NCBI RefSeq assembly: GCF_000021805.1
Contig: NC_011726.1
Span: 3,380,097-3,444,096 of the forward strand
Direction: 5' to 3'
Length of the DNA stretch: 64,000 nt
Source of the DNA: Rippkaea orientalis PCC 8801
GTDB lineage: Bacteria > Cyanobacteriota > Cyanobacteriia > Cyanobacteriales > Microcystaceae
Shown: positions 17,301 to 26,442 of the stretch, in pieces
Layout: the number at the start of each line of letters is the position of its first letter
Position numbering within the stretch: position 1 is the first letter of the stretch
The notes under the pieces: generated by a model
Seen by the model: only the letters and a program-made list of their open reading frames with translations
Database searches by the model: none
Told to the model about the DNA's origin: nothing
Made by a program: the position numbers and the translations under genes

Positions 17301-17354
17301 TTGACCTCCTCCGACTTTACTAAATAAATCAAAATCAGCAATCAGAACTTTCAT
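14325..17354 (-). CDS. Bifunctional glycosyltransferase: GT4-like plus GT2 domains
   Basis: A 1009-residue cytosolic protein with two catalytic units. Residues 1-410 are GT-B/GT4-like: MKVLIADFDLFSKVGGGQTF at the start, SLNFIGRTEKRKGPDIFIDL at the second lobe, and the donor-site helix LPSRYDTLNLVALESLFSG. A helical linker of about 200 residues follows. Residues 625-860 are a GT2/GT-A domain: YRVSIIVSLYNAADKLSLFL, EIILVDSGSPGDE, AWNRGISLSKAPYLCFLGVD. The usual DXD appears as GVDEN, so metal binding may be altered. It heads the minus-strand glycan group, with a 578-base gap upstream. Likely adds two sugars in assembling an exopolysaccharide or glycan; acceptor unknown. Confidence 0.82.
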   Translation of the reverse strand: MKVLIADFDLFSKVGGGQTFYRSIIKKNPQIDFYYIAEKEPLQTTRPPNAHAIPYQEQLLLSDFKNFFEVTPPKWVERAFVMASNIAASVANQQFDVIDVPDYEQWGMFLRPALQHYRVNFSKIALSMHGKISKTLRLDWFDFGKDNIPLDLQEKMQYKTVDMRYGISKSYLDEWREISDLESHYYHPLHFLDLPKPTRNLPSEAPPSLNFIGRTEKRKGPDIFIDLVWWLPRSSYSKAQLIGPHSYNYNNTQSSESILQSMVKNRQKNIAMRPPMKREELAELFASKSVTFLPSRYDTLNLVALESLFSGCPTAIGNGAGICRFLTESFPEVPFINIDINDIYSSLPAIGQVLDNYEDYRRKLVDTLLSINLEVTDPILEEIYNQSVVSDGETQQELEQWYSQLMTYWEDGQQDFGIYKIPGVKLVKSQLKSQLKPTYKQFKATLNDVKAQLIKPLEDSRNAQTVKASKLVSRYKATFNASELNQKDLTYKVKECWRLGSAFGEYVSAFQESANLSSLKDKLSNGYQIDRIRLWREIARIEELRGNDLVSATYKLRGIRLLNNDIFGDLSFVLRTLETKGFTREAQAVEAIYGKPAERNERCQELIEQSLRDNAVNPEREYEFIDDRRQKSTYRVSIIVSLYNAADKLSLFLKALQHQTLINKGEAEIILVDSGSPGDEYAVFKQLEPKLNIPIIYARSQQRETIQTAWNRGISLSKAPYLCFLGVDENILPDCLEVLSKELDKDPQLDWVIGHSLVTNVDKQGSWVSDIMPYYRKEYKQDLVYLETCYLSWVGALYRRSIHERFGYYDGSFRGAGDTEFKNRVLPFIKSKVVDRTLGVFWNYPDERTTQSPLAELEDMRAWYLHRTLPGIRYAFSNRKVEELEQLIYLSLCYRKSYCTHTSSDLEYAYNLSLYLKEIAPNSQALKYFKGIETLLNAYRGLDWMPKLSRFSPIAKVLETRKIAHTIQQEHQTSWNKEMSLGLVPNYKIFNDNRHEQHSVLWLTEVPKN

Positions 17355-17932
17355 AGAATTTCCCTAAACTATTGTTTTAATGGTTAAACTTAATCTTTAT
17401 AGGATAGTTTTTAACAATCAATTAGTTAATCATTCACCCAAGAATAACACGCTATATGATAAGGTGAATTAAGGATAATTGCTCTTTCAAAAAATTTCCT
17501 TGTTCTAAGTTATGCGTAATTCTTGGAAGTTGTCTCAGGTTAAAACTCATAGGTCAGTGTCATAGAAAGATTAAGTTTTCTCGATTGCTGGTTAATTCTA
17601 GGCTAAAGTCTAAAGAATAACCATTATTAAGTAGGTCAGCATAATTAAATGAACAATACTTGTAGGGTGGTCAATACCCACAATAATCTCTAAATAAGGT
17701 TTATAAGCTTTTGGCAGACAGTACCCACCCTAGGTTTATTATAAGCACCTACTTAGCATTCGTAAAATATTAGTCATAACTGGCAATTAAGTCAACTCAT
17801 TAATGATCAACAATCTTAATCTTAGTTTTGCTTTTAGTTTAAAATAACTAATCTTTATTAAAAAACAGTGATATGCTTGCCTTGGTTGGAGACGGATATC
17901 TCTTATAAAAAGTTCCCTAACCTGAAATATGC
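17355..17932. other. 578-base gene-free spacer in the glycan block
   Basis: No credible gene on either strand. The right part must hold the leader and promoter of the 14325-17354 gene. It also carries a repeat copy at 17661-17735 (below) and AT-rich sequence with poorly conserved promoter-like boxes. Confidence 0.6.
17661..17735. repeat. Dispersed repeat, 75-bp long form
   Basis: Begins TGTAGGGTGGTCAATACCCA and continues CAATAATCTCT, ending TACCCACCCTA. A diverged relative with the same order of blocks lies at 60261-60335. The two ends (TAGGGTGG and CCACCCTA) are inverted repeats, as in a small mobile or BIME-like element. Confidence 0.6.
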
Positions 17933-20900
17933 TTAACTTTCAATCAGTTTCTTATATAGTTGGTATAAGGAACGATAATCATAGTTTTGGGCGAATTGTG
18001 CTGCGTTTTGTCCGATTTTTTGAGTCTGTTGACTATTGGTAATTAAGGTAGCAATATGGGTGGGATAGTCACTCAAATGATCACAAATAATCGCTTCTTG
18101 TTGAGATTTAATGGGATAACCGCGAAAAGCGACACTTGTACCGAGAATAACTTTTCCATAAGCCATTGCCTCCACAATTTTGACAGAAATTCCTGTGCCT
18201 GACAAGAGGGGAGAAATAATCAAGGATGCGTGATGATATAGAAAAGAGAGTATTGAACTTTCTACTTGTCCTAACGAGAAAAAGTTTTGCTGGTGTTCTG
18301 GCTGACAACAACTACCAACAACGATAAAATTACAAGCAATATTAGGGTATTTTTCTGAAAAATCTTGAGCCATTTGACGTATATTACTAACTGCTTCTAA
18401 ATTGGGCAAATGTTGACTACCCACAAATAAACAAAAGGGTTTATTTGATAATTTTAGTTCATTTTTTTCTAATTTTTTTAAAAGTTTTTTATCTTCTTTT
18501 TGCCGATCAATGTATTGATCTAAGTCTAAATTAATGGGATTAGGAATAACTTCAGAATCTAATCCATATTGACTTAAAAAATCTTGATCATTTTCAGAAA
18601 CACAGATGAGATGATTAGCTTGTTTTAGTCCTTCAATTTCTTCTGTTAAAGCAATCTTTCCAAGAAAGGTTGAGTCATCTAATTGTTGGCAAAGAATATC
18701 ATGAGCAGTAATAATTAATTTGGTTTTATATTGATGGCAAATCTGACCTACAATAGATGCCCAGAATGGGTATTCTAAGAGAATAATATCAGCCCACTCT
18801 GCTATCTGTTCAATTTTTTTAATAAAGCGATTATCAAAGCGATACTGATAATAAATCCAGGGTAGCCAATGATTAGATTCATCAGAGATTTTTGACTTAT
18901 TAGTTTGATTCTTTAACGTTAATTCTAAAGCCTTTTCCCAAGATTGATAGGCATCGGCATAAATGTCTTTAACTAAGCAATAGTTTTCATAGGATTGTTG
19001 ATAGTAAGTATAATGGATATTATCTTGTCTAAAATCTTTTTCTTCTCCCGTAGTAAAGACCCAAACTTGATAGGATTGTAATTTCAGGTAATCAACTAAT
19101 AATCCAACCCTTTTACTTGCCCCACTTTTTCGTTCTAAAATATCTCCCCAAGGATATAAAATGGCAATTTTCTTGTGTTCGGCTTTCTGGGGTAACGCTT
19201 TGTCTTTAAGGAGGTTATAGCAAACCTCATCCATCAGGTTAGAATAGCAACTTTCTAATGATATTTGAGTTTGTTTTTGGTTATCACTGGGCATTAAATA
19301 ACTCTTAGGATTAGTTACTTTTTCTTGGATTTTTTCTAACTCATAATCATGCTCAACTAAGAGAACTTGACATCGATTCAGTAATTGACATTCTAGTGCA
19401 TATTCAGATAAGTCAATTTCTCGCTGATTATTGAGGGCATATTGACAAGACAAAATATCAGAAAACTGACAGATGATTGGAGATTTATCTAAAGAAAATC
19501 TCTCAATCATACTCCAACTAGCAATCGAGTTAATAAAAATAAGATCAAAGGGATTACTTTGTAGTAATTGTTCAAAAGACGAGGAAATTTCTAAATGATA
19601 TCTTTCGACTAAATCTCGTACTAAACTCGTTCGATTATAGGCTACATCTTGAGTGTATTGATAAGGATTAATGTCTTGGGGGATTGAGTTGGGAATACGG
19701 TAATCAGCAATGCAAGTTTGAGTCAGAGGAAAATCTTGATTAATTTCTGTAATAATCCCATTTAATTGCATGACAAAAATATCAAAATTTTCTTGTCTAC
19801 AAGTTTGGTTACTTGGAAAAAATAGGGCATAAATCTCATAACCACAACGGGACAAATATTCAATATGCTTAATCATCAGTTTTGCTTGATGATTTTGGGT
19901 GAATAAACAATCACCTTCGAGGATTAAAAGAATTTTAGGCACTGAATAATTAAGGGTTTTTGACAACAATAAATCATTTTTAATCGGGGCAGAAGTAACA
20001 GCTATATTTTGAGTAAGAATATCAGTTTGAGTCAATAAACATTTCACTAAAGAATCAGGTGAATTTCTTTGTTTCCATCCTGAAGAAAATTCTTTCGCTG
20101 CTTCGGTAAATTGTCGTAAATTCTCAACAATTGTGATGATACCTTGCGGAATTTCATCGAGGGTTTCATAAATACTTGCACGAGAAGAATCAACTTGTTT
20201 TGCTAACCAACTATTGGCAGGGACAACAACGGGTTTTCCGGCTGCTAATGCTTCAGTTAATACCCCTGAAGTACGAATACGATAATTAGTTGAATCGTAG
20301 GGTAATACCAGGAGATCAGCCTCTCCTAAAAGTTGATAATAATCATCAGGAGACATCGCTTGTTTAATCAGAGACACTTTATCGCTAGGATATCTTTCTA
20401 ATTTAAGTCTTGCTGTTGGAATATCGCCAACTCCTCCTTCAATATTAAAGTTAGATTGTATGATAAATTTGATTTTTCCCGGTTGAATATAATCTGTCCA
20501 TAAAGCGGCAACAACATCGGGTAAATAATGATAGCCTTTTTCGGGTCTTGCATCTCCTAAATAAACAACATTAATAGGTTTATCTAAGCTTATCTTTATC
20601 GGAGATGCTTTGAGTTTTTCTTGACGAAAAGGAATAGGAATTTGACTAAAAATCACTGAACTTAGACGATTATGTTGTTGAACAAGGTCTTCAGTATCAG
20701 TATAAAATTGTAGTGTTTCTGGCCAAAGTTTAGACTCATAACACTGTTCAAGAATCGATTTTAATCCCATTCCTTTAGCATAAACAATTAAGGGTTCTTC
20801 AGTATCTCGACGTAACATAACATGAAATTTAGGTCTGAGGGAAAATTTATCGGATGTTAATAGATGATATAATTCTTCAACTTGTTCGATTCCAATTGTA

Positions 20901-21532
20901 TGAATAAAAATATGATCTTCTGAAGTGACTTCAAGAGCCTTCAAAACCCTTGATAAAGTGTCCGAAAAACTACTTACTTTAGGTGTTAATAAATCTAATA
21001 ATTTCTGATTAATTTTAGTTGTTATTAGCTTAAAACCAAATCTCAATAAGCCCCAAATAATTTTAAAAATACCCCAAAGAGTATTAGATAAAGGAATAGA
21101 ACCTAACAGTTCAATATCTTTATTAATCCACCCTAACAAACGAGAAGTACTACCTTGAACTTTTTCTAAAAAAACTCTTAGTTTAGGTTGAGTTAAATTC
21201 CAATAACTGAATTTTAATTCGATTTTTAATTTTATTGCTTGATAGATTTTCTCAAAAGGATGATCAGTCAAAATTTCAAGGATTTTTTGCCAGGTAAATC
21301 TCCCATCAGAGGACTTCTTAAAATAAACAGGATTATTAAACCAATCAACCTCAAAAGCAGGAATAATTTTAATATTGGGATGATAGAGTGCTTTGGGAAA
21401 AGTATGATTAGCAACAATAATAGGATAATACCCTAGTCTATCGGCTGCTTCAGCCACAGAGATACTACATTCATAGTGATGTCCTTGAAGATTACATAAA
21501 GAATGGTCTATGATAATAAACTTTTGCACCAT
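17933..21532 (-). CDS. Giant protein with two GT4-like glycosyltransferase modules
   Basis: A 1199-residue cytosolic protein. The first module has its sugar-nucleotide lobe at residues 318-480, with VVYLGDARPEKGYHYLPDVV and the E-x7-E-like SGVLTEALAAGKPVVVP. A less conserved middle part contains YEIYALFFPSNQT-type Rossmann strands. The second module runs from about 780 (KIAILYPWGDILERKSGASK) to the C-terminus, with LFVGSQHLPNLEAVSNIRQM and LLSGTGISVKIVEAMAYGKV. Both modules keep the features of active GT-B enzymes. It is transcribed apart from the next glycan gene (578-base gap) but in the same direction. Presumed to act in the same surface-polysaccharide pathway; donor and acceptor unknown. 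Confidence 0.8.
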   Translation of the reverse strand: MVQKFIIIDHSLCNLQGHHYECSISVAEAADRLGYYPIIVANHTFPKALYHPNIKIIPAFEVDWFNNPVYFKKSSDGRFTWQKILEILTDHPFEKIYQAIKLKIELKFSYWNLTQPKLRVFLEKVQGSTSRLLGWINKDIELLGSIPLSNTLWGIFKIIWGLLRFGFKLITTKINQKLLDLLTPKVSSFSDTLSRVLKALEVTSEDHIFIHTIGIEQVEELYHLLTSDKFSLRPKFHVMLRRDTEEPLIVYAKGMGLKSILEQCYESKLWPETLQFYTDTEDLVQQHNRLSSVIFSQIPIPFRQEKLKASPIKISLDKPINVVYLGDARPEKGYHYLPDVVAALWTDYIQPGKIKFIIQSNFNIEGGVGDIPTARLKLERYPSDKVSLIKQAMSPDDYYQLLGEADLLVLPYDSTNYRIRTSGVLTEALAAGKPVVVPANSWLAKQVDSSRASIYETLDEIPQGIITIVENLRQFTEAAKEFSSGWKQRNSPDSLVKCLLTQTDILTQNIAVTSAPIKNDLLLSKTLNYSVPKILLILEGDCLFTQNHQAKLMIKHIEYLSRCGYEIYALFFPSNQTCRQENFDIFVMQLNGIITEINQDFPLTQTCIADYRIPNSIPQDINPYQYTQDVAYNRTSLVRDLVERYHLEISSSFEQLLQSNPFDLIFINSIASWSMIERFSLDKSPIICQFSDILSCQYALNNQREIDLSEYALECQLLNRCQVLLVEHDYELEKIQEKVTNPKSYLMPSDNQKQTQISLESCYSNLMDEVCYNLLKDKALPQKAEHKKIAILYPWGDILERKSGASKRVGLLVDYLKLQSYQVWVFTTGEEKDFRQDNIHYTYYQQSYENYCLVKDIYADAYQSWEKALELTLKNQTNKSKISDESNHWLPWIYYQYRFDNRFIKKIEQIAEWADIILLEYPFWASIVGQICHQYKTKLIITAHDILCQQLDDSTFLGKIALTEEIEGLKQANHLICVSENDQDFLSQYGLDSEVIPNPINLDLDQYIDRQKEDKKLLKKLEKNELKLSNKPFCLFVGSQHLPNLEAVSNIRQMAQDFSEKYPNIACNFIVVGSCCQPEHQQNFFSLGQVESSILSFLYHHASLIISPLLSGTGISVKIVEAMAYGKVILGTSVAFRGYPIKSQQEAIICDHLSDYPTHIATLITNSQQTQKIGQNAAQFAQNYDYRSLYQLYKKLIES

Positions 21533-21838
21533 AGCTTGAGCAATGATTAATTTATATTAAGCAGCTTGAATATTGTATCATAAAGATCAAATTTTAGAAA
21601 AAAAGTTTAATTGATTATCTTTTGCTTAATCATCAATTGTTGATATAGTTAGGATGAGATTTGATTAAACCTTGATAAGTCCCTGCATTTATCCTATACT
21701 GTAAAGTAGGCCAAATATTACTTAACTTTAGTCTTTATTTGATTTGAACTTTTTCTAATTAATTAAGATTAAATATATCTTTAGCTAACCTAAGACGAAG
21801 ATTGCTAGACTGAAATTAGGAATTAAGGATATGTACTT
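21533..21838. other. Divergent intergenic region between the giant glycosyltransferase and ppsA
   Basis: About 306 AT-rich bases that must contain two divergent promoters. AAGGATATG-type purines lie shortly before the ppsA ATG (21839). No hairpin, repeat or RNA gene stands out. Confidence 0.5.
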
Positions 21839-24358
21839 ATGGTTACAGCAACCTTTGAAAAGACTGCCAGTACCCAACGAGAAACCGCGTTGATCCTCTG
21901 GTTTGAAGAAGTTGGTAGTCAAGATGTTGGACTGGTGGGGGGCAAAAACTCATCCTTGGGTGAAATGATCCAACAATTGCAACCCAAAGGAGTGAACGTT
22001 CCAGGGGGTTTTGCCACTACTGCCTATGCGTACCGCTATTTTATTCAATCTGCGGGTCTAGAAGCCAAATTACGGGAACTTTTTGCTGATCTCGATGTTA
22101 ATGATGTCATCAACCTACAGGACAAAGGCAGACGTGCCCGTTCATTAATCTTAAATACCCCCTTTCCCGACGAATTGCAACAGGCGATCGCTCAAGCTTA
22201 CAAACAACTGTGTGAACGCTACGGATATGATGCCAGTGTTTGTGATGCCCTCAGTCCCGAAGAACAGAAACAATACGAGATCGAATGTCAGACAGTGGAC
22301 GTAGCCGTGCGATCGAGTGCCACCGCCGAAGACTTACCCGAAGCCAGTTTTGCGGGACAACAGGAAACTTATCTCAACGTCCACGGGGTTAAAGGCGTTT
22401 TAGAGGCTTGTCATCGCTGTTTTGCCTCCCTTTTCACCAACCGCGCCATTTCCTATCGCCATCATAACGGGTTCGATCACTTCCAAGTAGCCCTCTCTGT
22501 TGGAGTCCAAAAAATGGTGCGTTCCGACCTAGCCACGGCCGGGGTCATGTTCTCCATCGACACCGAAACCGGTTTTAAAAATGCTGCCCTGATCACGGCT
22601 GCCTACGGGTTAGGGGAAAACGTCGTCCAAGGGGCAGTTAACCCCGATGAATACTACGTTTTTAAACCCACGCTGCAACAAGGTTATCGTCCCATCCTCG
22701 AAAAACGCCTCGGAACCAAAGCCATTAAAATGATTTATGACGTAGGTGGGACGAAATTGACCAAAAACGTTGAAGTTGAACCCCAAGAACGGGAAAAATA
22801 CTGTTTATCTGATGACGAAATTCTCACCCTAGGTCGCTGGACTTGCATCATTGAAGACCATTATTCCCAAGTACGGGGAATCTATACCCCGATGGACATT
22901 GAATGGGCAAAAGATGGACTCACAGGAGATCTCTACATCGTTCAAGCGCGTCCAGAAACCGTTCAATCCCAAAAAGAATCCAATATCCTCAAAACCTATC
23001 ACCTACAAGAACATAGTCAGGTTATCGTCACAGGACGCAGCGTCGGGGCAGCCATTGGTCAAGGAACTGCCCGGGTCATCCTTAGTGCCGCCCAAATTGA
23101 CCAATTTAAAGAAGGGGAAGTGTTGATCACCAACCGAACTGACCCTGACTGGGAGCCTATTATGAAGAAAGCGAGCGCAATTGTGACCAATCAGGGGGGA
23201 AGAACCTGTCACGCTGCAATTATCGCTCGTGAAATGGGTATTCCGGCTATTGTGGGCTGTGGTGATGCGACTGATAAGATTAAAACTCGTCAGGAAGTGA
23301 CCGTCTGTTGCAGTGAAGGAGACGAAGGGAAAGTCTATCAAGGGTTATTGCCCTTTGAAGTCAAAGAAACCCTGTTAGATAATTTACCCCAAACCCGCAC
23401 CCAAATTCTGATGAATTTAGGCAACCCAGAACAGGCCTTTTCCTTAGCAGAAATTCCCGCCCAAGGGGTCGGTTTAGCCCGCTTAGAGTTTATCATCGCT
23501 AATCATATTAAAGCCCATCCTTTAGCCTTAATTAAATTTGATGAACTCGAAGATGAATCGGTTAAGGATCAAATTAGTGAATTGACCCAACATTATGACA
23601 ATAAACCGCAGTTTTTTATTGATAAATTGGCCAGGGGTATTGCAACCATTGCCGCCGCCTTTTATCCTAAACCCGTGATTGTACGGATGTCCGATTTTAA
23701 ATCCAATGAATACGCCAATCTTTTAGGGGGAAGTCAATTTGAACCAAGTGAAGATAACCCCACATTAGGGAAGGAAGAAAACCCCATGTTAGGATGGCGG
23801 GGAGCTTCCCGTTATTATGACCCGAATTATCGGGAGGCCTTTGCCTTAGAATGCGCTGCTATGAAGCTGGTACGCGATGAGATGGGGTTAGTCAATGTGA
23901 TTCCCATGATTCCCTTTTGTCGGACTCCCGATGAGGGACGATTAGTGTTAGCAGAAATGGCTAAACATGGACTTGAAAAAGGGGTCAACGGGTTGCAAGT
24001 GTATGTCATGTGTGAGTTGCCCAGTAATGTCATTTTAGCCGATGAATTTGCAGAAGTGTTTGATGGATTTTCCATTGGATCAAATGATTTAACTCAGCTA
24101 ACTTTAGGGTTAGATCGAGATTCTGCTTTAGTGGCTCATTTGTTTGATGAACGCAACGAAGCGGTTAAACGAATGGTTAAGTTAGCCATTAAAACAGCCC
24201 AAGAAAAAGGCCGTAAAATTGGCATTTGTGGTCAAGCACCGAGTGACTATCCAGAGTTCGCTAAATTCTTGGTGGAATTGGGCATTGATTCGATGAGTTT
24301 GAACCCTGATTCTGTTCTGAAAACCTTGTTAATGGTGGCAGAGGTTGAGAAGGGTTAG
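21839..24358 (+). CDS. ppsA: Phosphoenolpyruvate synthase
   Basis: Converts pyruvate, ATP and water to PEP, AMP and phosphate, for gluconeogenesis. The 839-residue protein has the N-terminal ATP-grasp/PPDK domain (VGGKNSSLGEMIQ near residue 35, VRSSATAEDLPEASFAGQQE near 160), the swivelling phosphohistidine domain with His458 in GGRTCHAAIIAREMGIPAIV, and the C-terminal PEP/pyruvate barrel with IGSNDLTQLTLGLDRD and the catalytic Cys797 in GICGQAPSDYPEF. It ends SLNPDSVLKTLL. Length and motifs are full-size. A strong hairpin terminator follows within ten bases. It is transcribed alone. Confidence 0.96.
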   Translation: MVTATFEKTASTQRETALILWFEEVGSQDVGLVGGKNSSLGEMIQQLQPKGVNVPGGFATTAYAYRYFIQSAGLEAKLRELFADLDVNDVINLQDKGRRARSLILNTPFPDELQQAIAQAYKQLCERYGYDASVCDALSPEEQKQYEIECQTVDVAVRSSATAEDLPEASFAGQQETYLNVHGVKGVLEACHRCFASLFTNRAISYRHHNGFDHFQVALSVGVQKMVRSDLATAGVMFSIDTETGFKNAALITAAYGLGENVVQGAVNPDEYYVFKPTLQQGYRPILEKRLGTKAIKMIYDVGGTKLTKNVEVEPQEREKYCLSDDEILTLGRWTCIIEDHYSQVRGIYTPMDIEWAKDGLTGDLYIVQARPETVQSQKESNILKTYHLQEHSQVIVTGRSVGAAIGQGTARVILSAAQIDQFKEGEVLITNRTDPDWEPIMKKASAIVTNQGGRTCHAAIIAREMGIPAIVGCGDATDKIKTRQEVTVCCSEGDEGKVYQGLLPFEVKETLLDNLPQTRTQILMNLGNPEQAFSLAEIPAQGVGLARLEFIIANHIKAHPLALIKFDELEDESVKDQISELTQHYDNKPQFFIDKLARGIATIAAAFYPKPVIVRMSDFKSNEYANLLGGSQFEPSEDNPTLGKEENPMLGWRGASRYYDPNYREAFALECAAMKLVRDEMGLVNVIPMIPFCRTPDEGRLVLAEMAKHGLEKGVNGLQVYVMCELPSNVILADEFAEVFDGFSIGSNDLTQLTLGLDRDSALVAHLFDERNEAVKRMVKLAIKTAQEKGRKIGICGQAPSDYPEFAKFLVELGIDSMSLNPDSVLKTLLMVAEVEKG

Positions 24359-24367
24359 TATGGGTAG

Positions 24368-24389
24368 GGTGGGCAATGCCCACCTTTTT
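24368..24389 (+). terminator. Intrinsic terminator after ppsA (GTAGGGTGGGC repeat)
   Basis: Perfect 7-bp stem GGTGGGC/GCCCACC (24368-24374 with 24378-24384), AAT loop, followed by TTTTT. It is another copy of the dispersed GTAGGGTGGGC repeat, here with the T run that makes a rho-independent terminator. Confidence 0.75.
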
Positions 24390-24505
24390 AAAGAATACAA
24401 ATTTCACGCAGAGGCACTTCAGGCGCACAGAGGAAAGACGGAGGATTTAGGGTTTTAGAGAAACACATAATATTGTAGTATGATAAAAATATTAGAGGTC
24501 AAAAA

Positions 24506-25117
24506 ATGGCTCAATCATTAACTAAATCGTTAAGCTTTCAAGACTTTTTAGAACAATACCCTAATCAATCAGGAAAATATGAGTTAATTAATGGAGAAAT
24601 GGTTGAAATGAGAGCCACTAGAGGGCATGATAATGTGGCTAGGTTTATTAGTAAAGCGTTTGATAGAGAAGTTGAAAGGTTAGGATTAAATTATGTTGTT
24701 GATAGAAATATTTTAATCAAAACGACTACATCTGAGGGAAAAGAACAAGGACGTATTCCGGATGTTAGCGTTGTTAATAAAACCCTTTGGAATAATAATA
24801 TCTCCGATTATAATGCGTTAACTGAACCTTTACAATTAGCGGTAGAAGTTACATCAAATAATTGGGAAACTGACTATCTTGATAAATTTGAGGAATATCA
24901 ACGTTTAGGAATTGCTGAATATTGGATCATAGATTATCAAGCCATAGCATCTGTAAAATATTTAGGTACTCCCAAAATACCCACTATTTTTGTTTATTAT
25001 TTAGTTAACAATCAGTATGAAATAACTCGATTTACAGCAGATAATTATCTTGTTTCTTTGACTTTTCCTCAATTACGACTTACTGTTAATCAAATTATTA
25101 ATTCTCAAATTGCTTAG
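24506..25117 (+). CDS. Uma2-family (DUF820) PD-(D/E)XK nuclease-like protein
   Basis: A 203-residue member of the Uma2 family, very abundant in cyanobacteria and of unproven biological role. The restriction-endonuclease-like core is visible: GKYELINGEMVEM at the N-terminus, GRIPDVSVV (catalytic Asp), LAVEVTSNN (second acidic position) and the hallmark KFEEYQRLGIAEYWIIDYQ. GAGGTC lies a few bases before the ATG at 24506. Its 3' end overlaps the convergent solute-binding gene by 4 bases. Such genes often occur singly and move between genomes. DNA cleavage is inferred from fold only. Confidence 0.87.
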   Translation: MAQSLTKSLSFQDFLEQYPNQSGKYELINGEMVEMRATRGHDNVARFISKAFDREVERLGLNYVVDRNILIKTTTSEGKEQGRIPDVSVVNKTLWNNNISDYNALTEPLQLAVEVTSNNWETDYLDKFEEYQRLGIAEYWIIDYQAIASVKYLGTPKIPTIFVYYLVNNQYEITRFTADNYLVSLTFPQLRLTVNQIINSQIA

Positions 25118-26289
25118 TCATTAGTGCTGGTTCTCATGGTTTTCCAAAGTGTTTCGTATTCCTGCTTAACCTTTAAAGGTAACGGTTCAATGAAATCGCA
25201 CTTGTCCATAATCCTTTGATCGATGAATAATAACGGGTTATCTTTGACCTCTGAAGGTAATTCTTTCGCTTGATAAATCATCGGTGAAACACCATCGGTT
25301 AACAGACAAATTTGATTAACCGCTTGATCTTGCCAGCAAAAATCCAGCCATTGTTTCGTTAATTCAGATAACTTTGTCTCCCCTTGTTTGACCTTCGGGT
25401 TCACCCAAACATCAGACCAAAGAGCCGTCCCTGATGCGGGAACGACTGCTTTAATATTACGATTACTATTGACTAGGGGAATAATATCACTAGACCAACC
25501 CACACTCAACCACGCATCCCCAACGACTAAGGGTTGCAAATAGTGATCAGAACTGTAATACTTGACCTGTTTGTGTAACGCCAGCAATTCTGAAGTTAAG
25601 GAAGAAACTTGACTTAAATCAGTAGTATTATAGGAATAGCCGAGTTTTTTTAAGGTTAAGCCAATCACTTCTCTGGGCTGATCAACTAAGGCAATGCGAT
25701 CGCGTAATTCCTCTCGCCATAAATCCGACCAATCTTTAGGAGTCCATCCCAACTTTTCAAACCGATGACTATCATAGGCAATTAAAGTCGTTCCCCAGCG
25801 ATAGGGAGCACCCCAAATTTGCCCTTGTGGACTCAGATTTCCTTTTGAATCTCGCTTGACTAACCCTTGCCAACGAGACGGCAGTTTTGACCATGTTGGG
25901 ATGACTTCAAGGGGTAAAGGTTCAATTAATTCTGCTTGAATCGCTTGAGCTAACCAAGCATCCCCTAACGTGACTAAATCAACCTTTTCAGATGTGTTTG
26001 GGTTAATTAAAGGAAGTTGACCTACCAGATTTTTCAAACCTTGGGAATCCTTACTCCCCTGTTGCCAACTTTCTAACCGTTTCCAGAGATCCTTTAATTG
26101 GGATTCCACTTTAAAGGAAACAGGGGCATTTTGAGCCAACTTTTGGCGAAAAGCTGTTAATAATTGAGGAGGGATCGAGCCTTGAAGTAAGAAAATCCGT
26201 AAAGCTGTTTGTCCATCCCCACACCCGGATAATAGCTGTCCTAGGGTTAGAATACTTGTACTAATCAGAAAAGAACGACGGCTTAACAT
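25114..26289 (-). CDS. Extracellular solute-binding lipoprotein (PotD-like), Tat-type signal
   Basis: A 391-residue periplasmic binding protein of the spermidine/putrescine (PotD/F) type. The N-terminus MLSRRSFLISTSILTLGQLL carries a twin-arginine motif (SRRSFL) and then a lipobox ending LLSGC, so it is probably Tat-exported and lipid-anchored at Cys22. Family features include GAPYRWGTTLIAYDSHRFEK, the SDLWREELRDRIALVD region and VGDAWLSVGWSSDI. No permease or ATPase gene is adjacent, so it is an orphan component whose partner is elsewhere. Polyamine is the usual ligand of the family, but the ligand here is not known. Confidence 0.8.
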   Translation of the reverse strand: MLSRRSFLISTSILTLGQLLSGCGDGQTALRIFLLQGSIPPQLLTAFRQKLAQNAPVSFKVESQLKDLWKRLESWQQGSKDSQGLKNLVGQLPLINPNTSEKVDLVTLGDAWLAQAIQAELIEPLPLEVIPTWSKLPSRWQGLVKRDSKGNLSPQGQIWGAPYRWGTTLIAYDSHRFEKLGWTPKDWSDLWREELRDRIALVDQPREVIGLTLKKLGYSYNTTDLSQVSSLTSELLALHKQVKYYSSDHYLQPLVVGDAWLSVGWSSDIIPLVNSNRNIKAVVPASGTALWSDVWVNPKVKQGETKLSELTKQWLDFCWQDQAVNQICLLTDGVSPMIYQAKELPSEVKDNPLLFIDQRIMDKCDFIEPLPLKVKQEYETLWKTMRTSTND

Positions 26290-26442
26290 ACAAAATCAGA
26301 CATAACTGAATCAATCCTCTAAAAAAAGTAACCCAATTTTATCCTTTAATTAAGAGTCATCAATGAATCGTTAAATGAATCGGGAATCTGTAATCATCCT
26401 TCCTAGTCACTTCTAGGATAAGAGATAGATTTAGTTTCAGCG

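Noticed and set aside
23003-23341. Minus-strand frame of 112 codons
   Set aside because: Antisense to the phosphohistidine region of ppsA; no start signal or homology.
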